Below, piece by piece: positions 17,027 to 25,413 of a DNA stretch of 64,000 bases. This DNA is from Singulisphaera sp. GP187 (GTDB lineage Bacteria; Planctomycetota; Phycisphaerae; Phycisphaerales; SM1A02), in NCBI GenBank assembly GCA_945871445.1, contig CAMBWI010000002.1, positions 1 to 64,000 of the forward strand. The letters run 5' to 3'. Within the stretch, counting starts at the first letter, position 1, and every line of letters starts with the position of its first letter. The notes beneath the pieces are model-generated. The model made no database searches, was not told where the DNA came from, and worked only from the letters and a program-made list of their open reading frames with translations. The position numbers and the translations under genes were made by a program.

Positions 17027-17806
17027 TTACCGAATACTTTCACCCTGAATCGTTGCAGATTTGATTGGCTTTTCTAATTTCGCTGCCCAAAGAATTCCTT
17101 GTTTGAGATGTTCACGAAAAAGTGGCTCCGAAAATGATTCTTTGGTGTGACCGCCCGCTGTATACCAACATCGCCCACTCTTCATGGTACGCCACCATGC
17201 ACAAGGATGATCGCCATCCATTCCGCCCCCTTCAAATGTCGATTCGTCCAATCGCGCAAGTACATGAATGCCATCAACCTTGCGCGGATTTCGCTTGAAT
17301 CGATACCACTCATCGGTGCGCGGCCACATCTCTGGCAACATTTCTGTTGATGGATGCTTGCGATCTTCCACAATGACGGTTGCCTGTTGAATCGCAGGAT
17401 GCCCGGCAAAATGTGCGCCAATCATTTCGTCATACCACGGCCATTCGTGCTCGGTATCACTCGCCGCGTGAATACCTGCGAAGCCTCCGCCGGATTCGAC
17501 AAAGTCTTGGAAGGCTATCTGTTGTGCATCATTCAACACGTCGCCAGTTGTTGAAAGAAAGACGATCGCTCGATATTTGGAAAGGTTTTCTTTTGTAAAA
17601 AGCGAACTGTCTTCCGTTTGTTCGACATCTACATCCTGGCCAACTATTTCGCGAACACACTTGATTCCGTCTGGAATCGAATCGTGACGAAAGGTTGCGG
17701 TCTTTGTGAAAACCAAAATTTTCGGCTTCGTTGCGCTGTCGTCAGCACGCAAAGCAACAAACGCAATCCACATAAGACAGACAAGTGCAATTGCTACTCG
17801 GGGCAT
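17027..17806 (-). CDS. Exported ThuA-like domain protein
   Basis: 259 residues. Signal peptide MPRVAIALVCLMWIAFVALRA, then a ThuA (trehalose-utilisation-like) domain of glutamine-amidotransferase-like fold: ILVFTKTATFRHDSIPDGI, FLSTTGDVLNDAQQIAFQDFVESGGGFAGIHAASD, GAHFAGHP and the late CWYTAGGHTKESFSEPLFREH. Planctomycetes carry many exported ThuA proteins linked to sugar degradation, but no sugar gene lies next to this one. The catalytic role is unproven for the family; the usual GATase Cys is absent. Confidence 0.88.
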   Translation of the reverse strand: MPRVAIALVCLMWIAFVALRADDSATKPKILVFTKTATFRHDSIPDGIKCVREIVGQDVDVEQTEDSSLFTKENLSKYRAIVFLSTTGDVLNDAQQIAFQDFVESGGGFAGIHAASDTEHEWPWYDEMIGAHFAGHPAIQQATVIVEDRKHPSTEMLPEMWPRTDEWYRFKRNPRKVDGIHVLARLDESTFEGGGMDGDHPCAWWRTMKSGRCWYTAGGHTKESFSEPLFREHLKQGILWAAKLEKPIKSATIQGESIR

Positions 17807-17851
17807 ACTTCAAGTATCCCACGAATAGCCTTTGTCGACAATATAGAAAGA

Positions 17852-19594
17852 TTACGAACCGGTGACAGAAGGAGTCGATATCGGTGGAATACGCTGCGTT
17901 TGATTCGACTCTCCGGTGGGTTTGCCTTGAGGCGAAGCGCTCGTCTTTGTTGCGTCCTGTTCCTTTGGATTGGTGATTTCCGTTGGCAAACGAGAGATGA
18001 CCTCTTCCGCAGCTGGCTCACGCAAGAGAACTTGTTCACCCTCATCAAGACCAGTCATCACTTCAATATCCATTTCGCTTGATCTGCCAAGCGTGACTTG
18101 GCGTTGACTGAATCCGTCACTGTCTGGGACGTACACAAAGCTCGCGACACCTTGCCGAAAAACCGCTTGCACTGGAATACTCAGCACATCAGTTGCTCGC
18201 CCAAGAAGAATGGACGCTTTGCATCTCATGCTGGGTTTGAGTGCAAGTGACTCGACATCGTCAAGCAGCACACGGACTTTGTAATCGCGACGATTTGGAT
18301 CGCGCCAGCCACCGCTTTCTGCAAGCACACTGACATTCATAACGGTTCCACGAATTGGAACGGTTGGGTTTGCATCGCTGAAAATAGTCACTTCTTGGTC
18401 TGGCTTAATCCGACCAGAGAGAGCCTCGCTTACTTTGAGATACGCAACCATCTGAGAAACATCGGGAATAATCATCACCAACTCATTCGGTTTCAGCTCT
18501 GTTCCGATTCCAGGAGGCGGCGCATCGCCTCCGCGCCCCCAACCACCAGATTCCAAACTGCTTGCATACACAACAAGCCCATCAGTAGGAGAAATGATTG
18601 TTGTGTTTTCGAGTTGCCGTTGACCTTGTGTCAATCTTTCAAGCGCAGTCTTGGATCTGAACTGCGAACTCTCTAAATCAGACTGGGCCTTCACGATCTC
18701 TGAATTCTTTTTCTGTTCAGTTCGATTTTGTTCGGCAAGCGCCTGCTCGAGGTCAGACATTTTCTTCGCTTCATCTTGAGGCATCTGAAATTTTTCATAG
18801 ACATCAATATCGAGTGCAGATTGTTTGACCTTTGCATCAGCTTGAATGAGAGAAATACGATCCTTCTCATATTCGTCGCGGCTGATGAATCCTTTTGCAA
18901 CAAGTGCTTCAGAATCGCCAAATCGCTTGCGTTGACGAGCTGCATCAATTGTCGCTGCCTCAAGTGCGGTCGCCAGCTGTTGGCGCTTCGAGACAAGCTC
19001 TCCATTCTTCCACCCTTCAAGCGCTAATTTCCCCAACTTCACTTGCAGCTCCGCTTTTTCAATTTCGCTCAATCTCTCATTTTGTTTAATCGCAAGCGCC
19101 TGTTCGTTGGCAACCGCTTCTGCCTGCGCGGTCTTCAATTTATCTTGCATATCCTTGATTTTGTCTGTGGATTCTTCGCTTGCGAATTTCACCAACACAT
19201 CACCCTTCTGAACTCGTAGACCTTCAGCAACAATCTCGGTGATGACCGAACGACCTTCGAGCAGATTGCGCACTTCAACTTGACGGAGCGCGGCAAGTTC
19301 TCCAGAGACCGGAATGATCATGTCAAAATCAATTCGATCAACCGTGTGTAGTTCAATTCCACTAAAACTTGCGCCCGAAAGATCCGTAGCACCTCGCTTT
19401 GAATTTGGAATCAAAATCAACGTAGACAATCCTGCGATCACGATGAAAAGCAAGATGAAAATGGTGCGCCGATTACTGAGCACAAAGTTTGTGAGCAGAC
19501 TCTTTCGAGCCTTCGGTGAATCGACTGCAGAATCCCCAAGATTGGCGACTTCGCCAACCGATCCTTCTGGAGGTTGTTCGATCTCAGTGGACAT
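17852..19594 (-). CDS. HlyD/MacA-type periplasmic adaptor (membrane fusion) protein
   Basis: 580 residues. An inner-membrane anchor (RRTIFILLFIVIAGLSTLIL, ~37-56) is followed by a biotinyl-lipoyl-like half (IIPVSGELAALRQVEVRNLL), a long coiled-coil hairpin (~150-340, Glu/Lys/Gln rich), the second lipoyl half (TIISPTDGLVVYASS) and beta-barrel domains (SVLAESGGWRDPNRRDYKVRVLLDD). The C-terminus is Pro/Thr/Ser rich. Connects an inner-membrane exporter to an outer-membrane channel, here the TolC-like protein encoded 18 bp upstream in the same operon. No ABC or RND pump gene is adjacent. Confidence 0.88.
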   Translation of the reverse strand: MSTEIEQPPEGSVGEVANLGDSAVDSPKARKSLLTNFVLSNRRTIFILLFIVIAGLSTLILIPNSKRGATDLSGASFSGIELHTVDRIDFDMIIPVSGELAALRQVEVRNLLEGRSVITEIVAEGLRVQKGDVLVKFASEESTDKIKDMQDKLKTAQAEAVANEQALAIKQNERLSEIEKAELQVKLGKLALEGWKNGELVSKRQQLATALEAATIDAARQRKRFGDSEALVAKGFISRDEYEKDRISLIQADAKVKQSALDIDVYEKFQMPQDEAKKMSDLEQALAEQNRTEQKKNSEIVKAQSDLESSQFRSKTALERLTQGQRQLENTTIISPTDGLVVYASSLESGGWGRGGDAPPPGIGTELKPNELVMIIPDVSQMVAYLKVSEALSGRIKPDQEVTIFSDANPTVPIRGTVMNVSVLAESGGWRDPNRRDYKVRVLLDDVESLALKPSMRCKASILLGRATDVLSIPVQAVFRQGVASFVYVPDSDGFSQRQVTLGRSSEMDIEVMTGLDEGEQVLLREPAAEEVISRLPTEITNPKEQDATKTSASPQGKPTGESNQTQRIPPISTPSVTGS

Positions 19595-19612
19595 ATGTGA
19601 AAGCGTATAGGT

Positions 19613-21397
19613 TCAGACTGGTGGAATCCCTGTTGGTTGTGCAAGAATTCCAGATCCACGTCTATATCGGACCTCCATGCCATCAGGAGCGATAATTTCT
19701 CCATCATCAGAGACCCGTAATTGACCGGTTTGCCGCAAATATTCCAAGATTGCGATCTGAACCTCGCGGAGGGCGCGCGCCTTTTCATTCTCCGCTGTAT
19801 TCAGAGCATCAACGGCATCTGTGCGGTCTCGAGGATCTGCGCGGTCGGGCGCGGCATCAATACTTGCCTGCCGATTGCGGGCGATATCTATATTTTTATC
19901 TTGAAGCGAAAGGGTGTAAAGCGCACGATCAATTCGCCTGATTGCTTGTCGAACCTCAACTGCTGCTGAGTTCTTAGCAAACACGAATCGCCGATCGTTC
20001 TGCTCAAGAATCACTTGTGCCTTGCGAACATTGACTTCTTCAATGGTGCGGTCGAGGGGAATATCGATCTCAATTCCAACCGTGTAATTTCCAAGGGGAT
20101 CATCGAGCTGAATGCCGTTGAAGAAGTCCGGGTTTTTTAACAGTGAAGCGGTCGCAAAGATATCGGCTCCCACAAGAACGGAATTCCGTGCGTTATCAAC
20201 TTGTCGTCGCGCATCTGCGACCAAGTCGCGCGTGTTCTGCAAATCAAGGCGCCACTCAAATGCATTTGCGATCGATCGCTCGTTGTCGATAACGGGTGGA
20301 TCGAGATCGAGCATTTCGGTATCAATAACAACTGGCGCATCTGTCTGATATCCAATTCGTAACTTGAAACGATCAACAGTCAGTTTGTATGTCTCTTCGA
20401 GTGATGAAAGTCGATCAATGACAAAGAGTGCGCGTTGCTTTGCAAGGTCGGCTTGAAACGCAACTTGTCGACCACTGGTCACCAGGGCGTCTTCGCGTTC
20501 GACAATTGATCGCAATCCACTGACTTGGTTTCGTGTGTTTGCGATCACTTGCTGCTGAACAACCAATTCGTGAAAATCACTGAAAATTGCGACATAAAAG
20601 CGTCGTCGGAACTCTTCAAAAGCTCGTGCACCATAGACCAAATTCCTTTTCGATTGAATGAGATCTTCTTGTGCGACCAATCCTGCGCCGCGAAGCAGGG
20701 GGATGTCCAATGAAAGTGCGATATCTAAAGAATTGGCTTGGCCGGTTGCGACAGCACTACTCAATTGATTTGAAGCTTGTGCAAGAATATCCGCACTCAC
20801 TTGACCTCCATACGGAAGTTTTTGACTCACCCCGAGTTGATTCACCAACTGAAGAGCAGTTGACTGAGTTCCATTCAACGAGACGCTTTGGAATTGAGGA
20901 GAAACTTTATCAAAGATACGCGGGCTCCAAATGTGCTGCTGAATGAGCAAATCAAGTGCAAGCAATAGATATGTTTCTTCTGCGACGCGATACTCCAAAC
21001 TTTTTTTGATTGCATATTGCACACTCTTTGCAAGATTGAGATGCTCTGCATTTGCTGGTGGGGTGTATAGCTTCGTCACATCAGCGATAACCTTGTCCAC
21101 ATCGAGCACAGCTCGAGGGCGAGACTGATATTTCAAATCCTCTGGCTTTGGATTCACTGTCGGCGGTTGATTCAGCCCTGGATAATCGGGGGTGAAATTT
21201 TGGCCTTGATAATGAGATTCGGATTTACTGACCGTGGGAACGCTCGATGGCTCGCCAATCGATTCGCTTGTAGTGCGAAGACGCTCTTCCGCGTTCATGT
21301 CAATGACATGAAATTCTTGCTCTTGGCAGGAGATCGCGGTGAATGCGAGAGACAAACCGATGGCGCATTGAAGGATTGATTTCAGCTGGGGCGACAT
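19613..21397 (-). CDS. TolC-family outer membrane efflux lipoprotein
   Basis: 594 residues. N-terminal signal with lipobox-like TAISC (Cys ~24), so probably lipidated, followed by a Pro/Ser-rich linker to ~85. The rest is the two-fold repeated helical hairpin and beta pattern of outer-membrane efflux proteins: NLAKSVQYAIKKSLEYRVAEE, DIALSLDIPLLRGAG, and in the second half NARNSVLVGADIFATASL and GIEIDIPLDRTIEEVNVRKA. It forms the outer channel for the adaptor encoded downstream. Transported substrate unknown. Confidence 0.88.
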   Translation of the reverse strand: MSPQLKSILQCAIGLSLAFTAISCQEQEFHVIDMNAEERLRTTSESIGEPSSVPTVSKSESHYQGQNFTPDYPGLNQPPTVNPKPEDLKYQSRPRAVLDVDKVIADVTKLYTPPANAEHLNLAKSVQYAIKKSLEYRVAEETYLLLALDLLIQQHIWSPRIFDKVSPQFQSVSLNGTQSTALQLVNQLGVSQKLPYGGQVSADILAQASNQLSSAVATGQANSLDIALSLDIPLLRGAGLVAQEDLIQSKRNLVYGARAFEEFRRRFYVAIFSDFHELVVQQQVIANTRNQVSGLRSIVEREDALVTSGRQVAFQADLAKQRALFVIDRLSSLEETYKLTVDRFKLRIGYQTDAPVVIDTEMLDLDPPVIDNERSIANAFEWRLDLQNTRDLVADARRQVDNARNSVLVGADIFATASLLKNPDFFNGIQLDDPLGNYTVGIEIDIPLDRTIEEVNVRKAQVILEQNDRRFVFAKNSAAVEVRQAIRRIDRALYTLSLQDKNIDIARNRQASIDAAPDRADPRDRTDAVDALNTAENEKARALREVQIAILEYLRQTGQLRVSDDGEIIAPDGMEVRYRRGSGILAQPTGIPPV

Positions 21398-21732
21398 TTG
21401 GAGAGTGGAATCGTACGCTGATGGACAAGGGCATTTTTGATTGGATCATTTAGAATCGAATGCTGAACTTATGAATCTGGATTTGGTTGATTCGTGTTAT
21501 TTTATTGCTTTCAACCATTTTATGATCTTTGGCGAATTTAATGTATTTTTCGTGCTTTTTGTGGTCATTTTCGCCGAAAATTCGTGATGCAAGAGCCTTT
21601 TGTGGACTACATGTCTTGAAGTTACTGGTTTTTCGTGAAAGTTAGGGTATATATCGGCGATAAACTATGCTGTACGGCTATTTTTAATCGATCTTCGCCG
21701 AAAACATATCTATATGTCGCAAAAAGCACAAA

Positions 21733-21750
21733 GCCCAGCAATTGCTGGGC
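21733..21750. terminator. Perfect palindrome, possible minus-strand terminator
   Basis: GCCCAGCAATTGCTGGGC forms a perfect inverted repeat. On the minus strand it is followed by TTTGTGCTTTTT, a loose T-rich tail, so it could end a minus-strand transcript. No minus-strand gene just upstream is recognised, which leaves its role open. Confidence 0.4.
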
Positions 21751-22430
21751 CTTGGGCCGTAATCCCCAATCCGTTTGGTGCTGTCACAAGCACCGATTTC
21801 CATTTCCTTCCCAACAATCCCGTTCCACCCTGCAAAAGCCTCTTCCTATCCTCCTAAAGTCCATTTTCCTACCCTCCAAATCTCAATTCTGGCAATCAAA
21901 TTTGGGCTCCGAAATTTCTCGCCTAGCCCACTTTGATCGACAAGCCGGCTCCGAAACGCTCGCCTAGCCGGCTCTCCAAACGAGTTCGAGAATGTCAGGG
22001 GGTTTCCCCGTTCCTTAGTGCGTCGTGATGTAAGCGCTTGGCGCAATCTCGTTTGCTGAACGGGGCGCCTCTTGGATTCTCTAACACAATGACTGTCGAT
22101 TACAAAGCATTCTGTTGCAAGTAGAATCCATCATATTTTGAAAAATGCTGTTTCTTGCATAAAAATGATGATCTGAAGCGAGTGAGGTGGATTCGAACAT
22201 TGTTCGTGCAGATTTTGGCGAATCAAATTCTCGCTTAGCGATATTTCCGATCCGACGCACATCTGTGTGCGTGCCCAGCGGGGTTTTTTCCGAACCAAGC
22301 GAGTGCTCGATTGCCCCTGCGAACCCGCGAGTTTCGTCAGTGAAGGTCGCTGGCGCGGCGTTGATCGTTTCAGCTGTATCAGTGGCTGATTCCGCGGCTG
22401 TGTCAGTCGCACTTACGCTTGCGTCCCCAG

Positions 22431-22550
22431 CCGTGGAAAGTTCTCTCGGGCGAGTTCCGCAGGCGACCGACGGCACTTGTAAAAAAAATTCGTAAACCGG
22501 ATCGTGTCGGTCGCCGAGGACTGTGTGAGCCCCGAGAGGACTTTCCACGG
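22431..22550. repeat. Hairpin element B1
   Basis: Left arm CCGTGGAAAGTTCTCTCGGG pairs with right arm CCCGAGAGGACTTTCCACGG over 20 bp with a single T.G. The inner stem GGCGACCGAC with GTCGGTCGCC is fully paired. The terminal loop (TTGT, a run of A, TTCGTAAACC) is unrelated to the loop in cluster A. Confidence 0.85.
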
Positions 22551-22716
22551 AGGGCCCACTTATGCAATTCCGCGGCTGTATCCGCGGCTGAATCAGTAGC
22601 CGATTCCGCGGCTGAATCCGCGGCTGAATCCACGGCTGTATCAGTGGCCGATTCCACGACTGTATCCGCGGCTATGTCCGCGGCTGTGTCAGTCGCACTT
22701 ACGCTTGCGTCCCCAG

Positions 22717-22836
22717 CCGTGGAAAGTTCTCTCGGGCGAGTTCCGCAGGCGACCGACGGCACTTGTAAAAAAAATTCGTAAACCGGATCGTGTCGGTCGC
22801 CGAGGACTGTTTGAGCCCCGAGAGGACTTTCCACGG
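22717..22836. repeat. Hairpin element B2
   Basis: Copy of B1 in the same orientation, 286 bp away. It differs at one base in the internal loop (CTGTTTGAG versus CTGTGTGAG) and matches cluster A at that base. Arms and inner stem are identical to B1. Confidence 0.85.
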
Positions 22837-22942
22837 AGGGCTCACTTATGCGATTCCGCGGCTGTATCCGCGGCTGTGTCCGCAGCTGTATCCGTCGCTA
22901 TGCCCGTCGCTCGAACTCACTTTCACAACGCTCAACCAAGCA

Positions 22943-23824
22943 TCACAATCCAACCGTATGCCACACCGTCTTCACTTCCGTGACCCCTTGAAATGCGCTC
23001 GGGCTTGACCACGCTAAATCTTCTAGGAACTTCGCTTGTGGATCAACCAGACGAACTCGCTTCAGATTTTCCGCAACACCCAACTGCAGAATCTTCGCCA
23101 TTTCGGGCTGAACACTCGCAACAACTGCGTCGATATCACGGTGCGCCGCAACAACCGGTACCAATTCCTCGCGCAATCCAGTTAATACATTTAATACGCC
23201 CGGCGGAATGTCTGCACTCGGCGCGCATTCTGCGACGATCAACGCCGGAACAGGTTCAACCGAACTCGGCATTGCGATCACCGAACAACCGCACGCAATC
23301 GCAGGTAACGCCAAAGTCAAAAATCCAATCAGCGGAAATTCTTCTGGCGCGAAGACCGCGACAACACCAGTTGCTTCGATCTGCGAGAAGCAGTGAAATG
23401 GTCCAGCGACTGCATTGCGACCACCCACAACGCTGTCCAATTTATCGCACCATCCCGCGAAAGAAAGTGTTCGATCAATTGCAATTTCAACTTCGGTGCG
23501 AGCTTTGCCTTTCCCAACTCGACCACTCATCCGCACGGCGTCGATCAATTCTTCTCTGCGGCCATCGAGCAACTCTGCCAATCGATAGATGATTTGTCCG
23601 CGTAAATATCCACTTGATGCCGCCCACTTTTCCTGCGATGCCCGTGCAGCTTCAACTGCATCACGCAAATCTTTTCGAGATGCTTGCGCGGCATACGCCA
23701 ATGCTTTCCCGCCAGATCGGTTGGTCAAATCATTCACGGGCGCGACACGCCCAGATTCGCTGCGGGGAAATGCTCCACCTATAAAAAGTTTCCATGTCTT
23801 TGTGATTTCTGATCTTTCGGTCAT
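22943..23824 (-). CDS. ALDH16 C-terminal-type non-catalytic aldehyde dehydrogenase domain protein
   Basis: 293 residues. An aldehyde-dehydrogenase-like domain without the catalytic half: it has the N-terminal Rossmann region (FAPEEFPLIGFLTLALPAIACGCSVIAMPSSVEP, PPGVLNVLTG) but no catalytic Cys and no Glu of ELGGK. It ends at TEVKTVWHTVGL. This matches the second, inactive domain of ALDH16 proteins (human ALDH16A1 about 800 residues in one chain). The catalytic first domain is the next gene upstream (gap 31 bp); 483 plus 293 residues equals the usual ALDH16 length. The ATG at 23824 has a GGAG site, so it is a real separate gene and not a read-through product. Confidence 0.8.
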   Translation of the reverse strand: MTERSEITKTWKLFIGGAFPRSESGRVAPVNDLTNRSGGKALAYAAQASRKDLRDAVEAARASQEKWAASSGYLRGQIIYRLAELLDGRREELIDAVRMSGRVGKGKARTEVEIAIDRTLSFAGWCDKLDSVVGGRNAVAGPFHCFSQIEATGVVAVFAPEEFPLIGFLTLALPAIACGCSVIAMPSSVEPVPALIVAECAPSADIPPGVLNVLTGLREELVPVVAAHRDIDAVVASVQPEMAKILQLGVAENLKRVRLVDPQAKFLEDLAWSSPSAFQGVTEVKTVWHTVGL

Positions 23825-23830
23825 CGTATT

Positions 23831-23835
23831 TCTCC
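23831..23835 (-). promoter_or_regulatory. Shine-Dalgarno site of ALDH16 C-terminal gene
   Basis: GGAGA on the minus strand, seven bases before the ATG at 23824. It lies in the 31-bp gap after the catalytic ALDH stop and decides the start over the in-frame codon at 23974. Confidence 0.65.
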
Positions 23836-23855
23836 AAGTTTGATTGCAAGCAGTT

Positions 23856-25307
23856 TCACGCGCAATACGCAGACAATCCAGAGCGACCACCTTCGCGACC
23901 AAATCCAGATTCGCGATATCCACCAAACGGTGCAGCGGGATCAAATTGGTTGAATGTATTGCACCAAACAACACCAGCCTTTATTTGTCGCGCAACTTCA
24001 TATGCCTTGGATCCACGACTTGTCCAAATGCCAGCGCTCAATCCATACATTGTGTTGTTTGCGCGGGCAACGGCTTCATCGGGTGTACGAAAGGTCATCA
24101 CAGCAAGAACTGGACCAAAGATTTCTTCGCGAGCAATTGTGTGTGCGGGTTGAACTTCGGTGAAGAAGCAGGGCTTACACCAAAATCCTTTCGGCGGTAA
24201 TACGACATCCGAAACTTCGTGACGCTGCGCGCCTTCCGCAACGCCAATCTTGATGAAACTTTCAATACGATCGAGTTGCGCACGACTGTTGATCGCACCA
24301 ATATCTGTGTTCTTGTCGAGTGGATCACCAACTCTCAGACTTCGCATTCGCATTCGGAGTTTTTCGATCACTTCATCTGCGACAGATTCTTCGACGAGCA
24401 ATCGACTGCCTGCGCAACACACCTGACCTTGATTCGCCCAAATCGACGAAACAATTCCTTCGACCGCTTGATCAATCGCTGCATCTGCGAAAATAATATT
24501 TGGACTTTTTCCGCCTAATTCCAGCGTTAATCTCTTCTTTGTGCCCGCAACGGTGGACGCAATCGCACGTCCAACATCGGTCGAACCTGTAAATGCGATC
24601 TTGTCAACATCGCCGTGCGCAACAAGTTCGCGTCCTGTCTCTCCAGCACCAGTGATGATGTTGACGACACCTGGAGGGAGATCAATCTCTTGTAAAATCT
24701 CCGCGAGTCGCAAAGCTGTCAGTGATGTTGTTTCGGCGGGCTTCAGTACAACGGTGTTTCCGCACGCAAGCGCGGGCGCAATTTTCCAAGCAGCCATCAT
24801 CAAAGGAAAGTTCCATGGAATAATTTGTCCACAAACTCCAATTGGCTCGGGCGCACTTCCGTTTGCTGTGGGGCAGGCCCATTTCAGTTTGTCGCACCAC
24901 CCAGCATGATGAAAAAAGTGTGCGGCCGACTGGGGGACATCTTCATCGCGTGATTCGCGTATCGGTTTTCCGTTATCCATCGTCTCGAGCACCGCAAGTT
25001 CGCGCGCTCTTTCTTGAATGCGACGAGCGATGCGATACAAATATTTCGCGCGCTCAAGCGCTGGCGCACGCCGCCAATTCTTCAATGCCTTGCGCGCTGC
25101 GACGACAGCGAGATTGACATCTATCGCATCTGCCTCGGAGATTCGCGATAAAGAAACCTCGGTCGCAGGATTGATCGTCTCGATTGAACACCCGGAGCGG
25201 GGCTCGCGAAATGCGCCATCAATAAAAAGTCCATATTGCGGTTTGATTTCCACCTTTGTCGATTCTGGAGCAGGTGCATAATCCCAAATTGTGCTCGGCG
25301 TCTTCAT
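23856..25307 (-). CDS. Aldehyde dehydrogenase, ALDH16 catalytic-domain type
   Basis: 483 residues from the ATG at 25307 (an ATG at 25328 adds seven). Oxidises an aldehyde to the acid with NAD+. The start TIWDYAPAPES is typical of ALDH16. Motifs: IIPWNFPLMMAAWKIAPALACGNTVVLKPAE (cofactor site), FTGSTDVGR, LELGGKSPNI (general base Glu) and the catalytic Cys in NQGQVCCAGSRLLV. It ends with FGGYRESGFGREGG. Together with the downstream gene it equals an ALDH16 protein split in two. A deoC gene lies 13 kb away; deoC and ALDH16 genes are often neighbours in other bacteria, consistent with acetaldehyde oxidation. Confidence 0.9.
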   Translation of the reverse strand: MKTPSTIWDYAPAPESTKVEIKPQYGLFIDGAFREPRSGCSIETINPATEVSLSRISEADAIDVNLAVVAARKALKNWRRAPALERAKYLYRIARRIQERARELAVLETMDNGKPIRESRDEDVPQSAAHFFHHAGWCDKLKWACPTANGSAPEPIGVCGQIIPWNFPLMMAAWKIAPALACGNTVVLKPAETTSLTALRLAEILQEIDLPPGVVNIITGAGETGRELVAHGDVDKIAFTGSTDVGRAIASTVAGTKKRLTLELGGKSPNIIFADAAIDQAVEGIVSSIWANQGQVCCAGSRLLVEESVADEVIEKLRMRMRSLRVGDPLDKNTDIGAINSRAQLDRIESFIKIGVAEGAQRHEVSDVVLPPKGFWCKPCFFTEVQPAHTIAREEIFGPVLAVMTFRTPDEAVARANNTMYGLSAGIWTSRGSKAYEVARQIKAGVVWCNTFNQFDPAAPFGGYRESGFGREGGRSGLSAYCA

Positions 25308-25413
25308 CTTCCTAGTATCCCATGCCAATCCATCGCATGCTTGACGAAATTTTTTATATGTGGAACCAATCTCAATAAAAATTCTTGTCTCAATTGCCGT
25401 GATTCTTATTTAG

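Larger units (their letters stand above)
22360..22920. repeat. Composite repeat cluster B (12-bp satellite plus two hairpin elements)
   Basis: Same composite element as cluster A. 12-bp units near the form ATTCCGCGGCTG occupy about 22383-22410, 22566-22700 (about eleven units in exact 12-bp register) and 22852-22900. Two 120-nt hairpins at 22431-22550 and 22717-22836 have a 286-bp period. The conserved lead-in AGTCGCACTTACGCTTGCGT precedes each hairpin. The cluster ends next to the 3' end of the minus-strand ALDH16 C-terminal gene. Confidence 0.9.
21398..22942. other. 1.5-kb spacer without a convincing gene
   Basis: From 21398 to about 22360 I see no coding region. It holds an 18-bp perfect palindrome at 21733-21750, a pyrimidine-rich stretch (about 21790-21870) and two direct copies of GGCTCCGAAA..CTCGCCTAGCC at about 21903-21930 and 21943-21970. 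From about 22360 repeat cluster B takes over up to 22 bp before the ALDH16 C-terminal gene's stop. Short frames over this area come from the repeats. Confidence 0.6.

Noticed and set aside
21398-22360. Prophage or insertion remnant
   Set aside because: No integrase, transposase or attachment duplication seen; only short repeats.
22081-22834. Minus-strand ORFs of 143-155 residues with (D/E)(T/S)AA repeats
   Set aside because: They are made of the hairpin element and 12-bp satellite; the same repeats keep several frames open on both strands, and there is no start signal or conserved domain.
22943-23824. Truncated ALDH pseudogene
   Set aside because: The length and ending fit the inactive second domain of ALDH16, the frame is intact and it has its own ribosome site.
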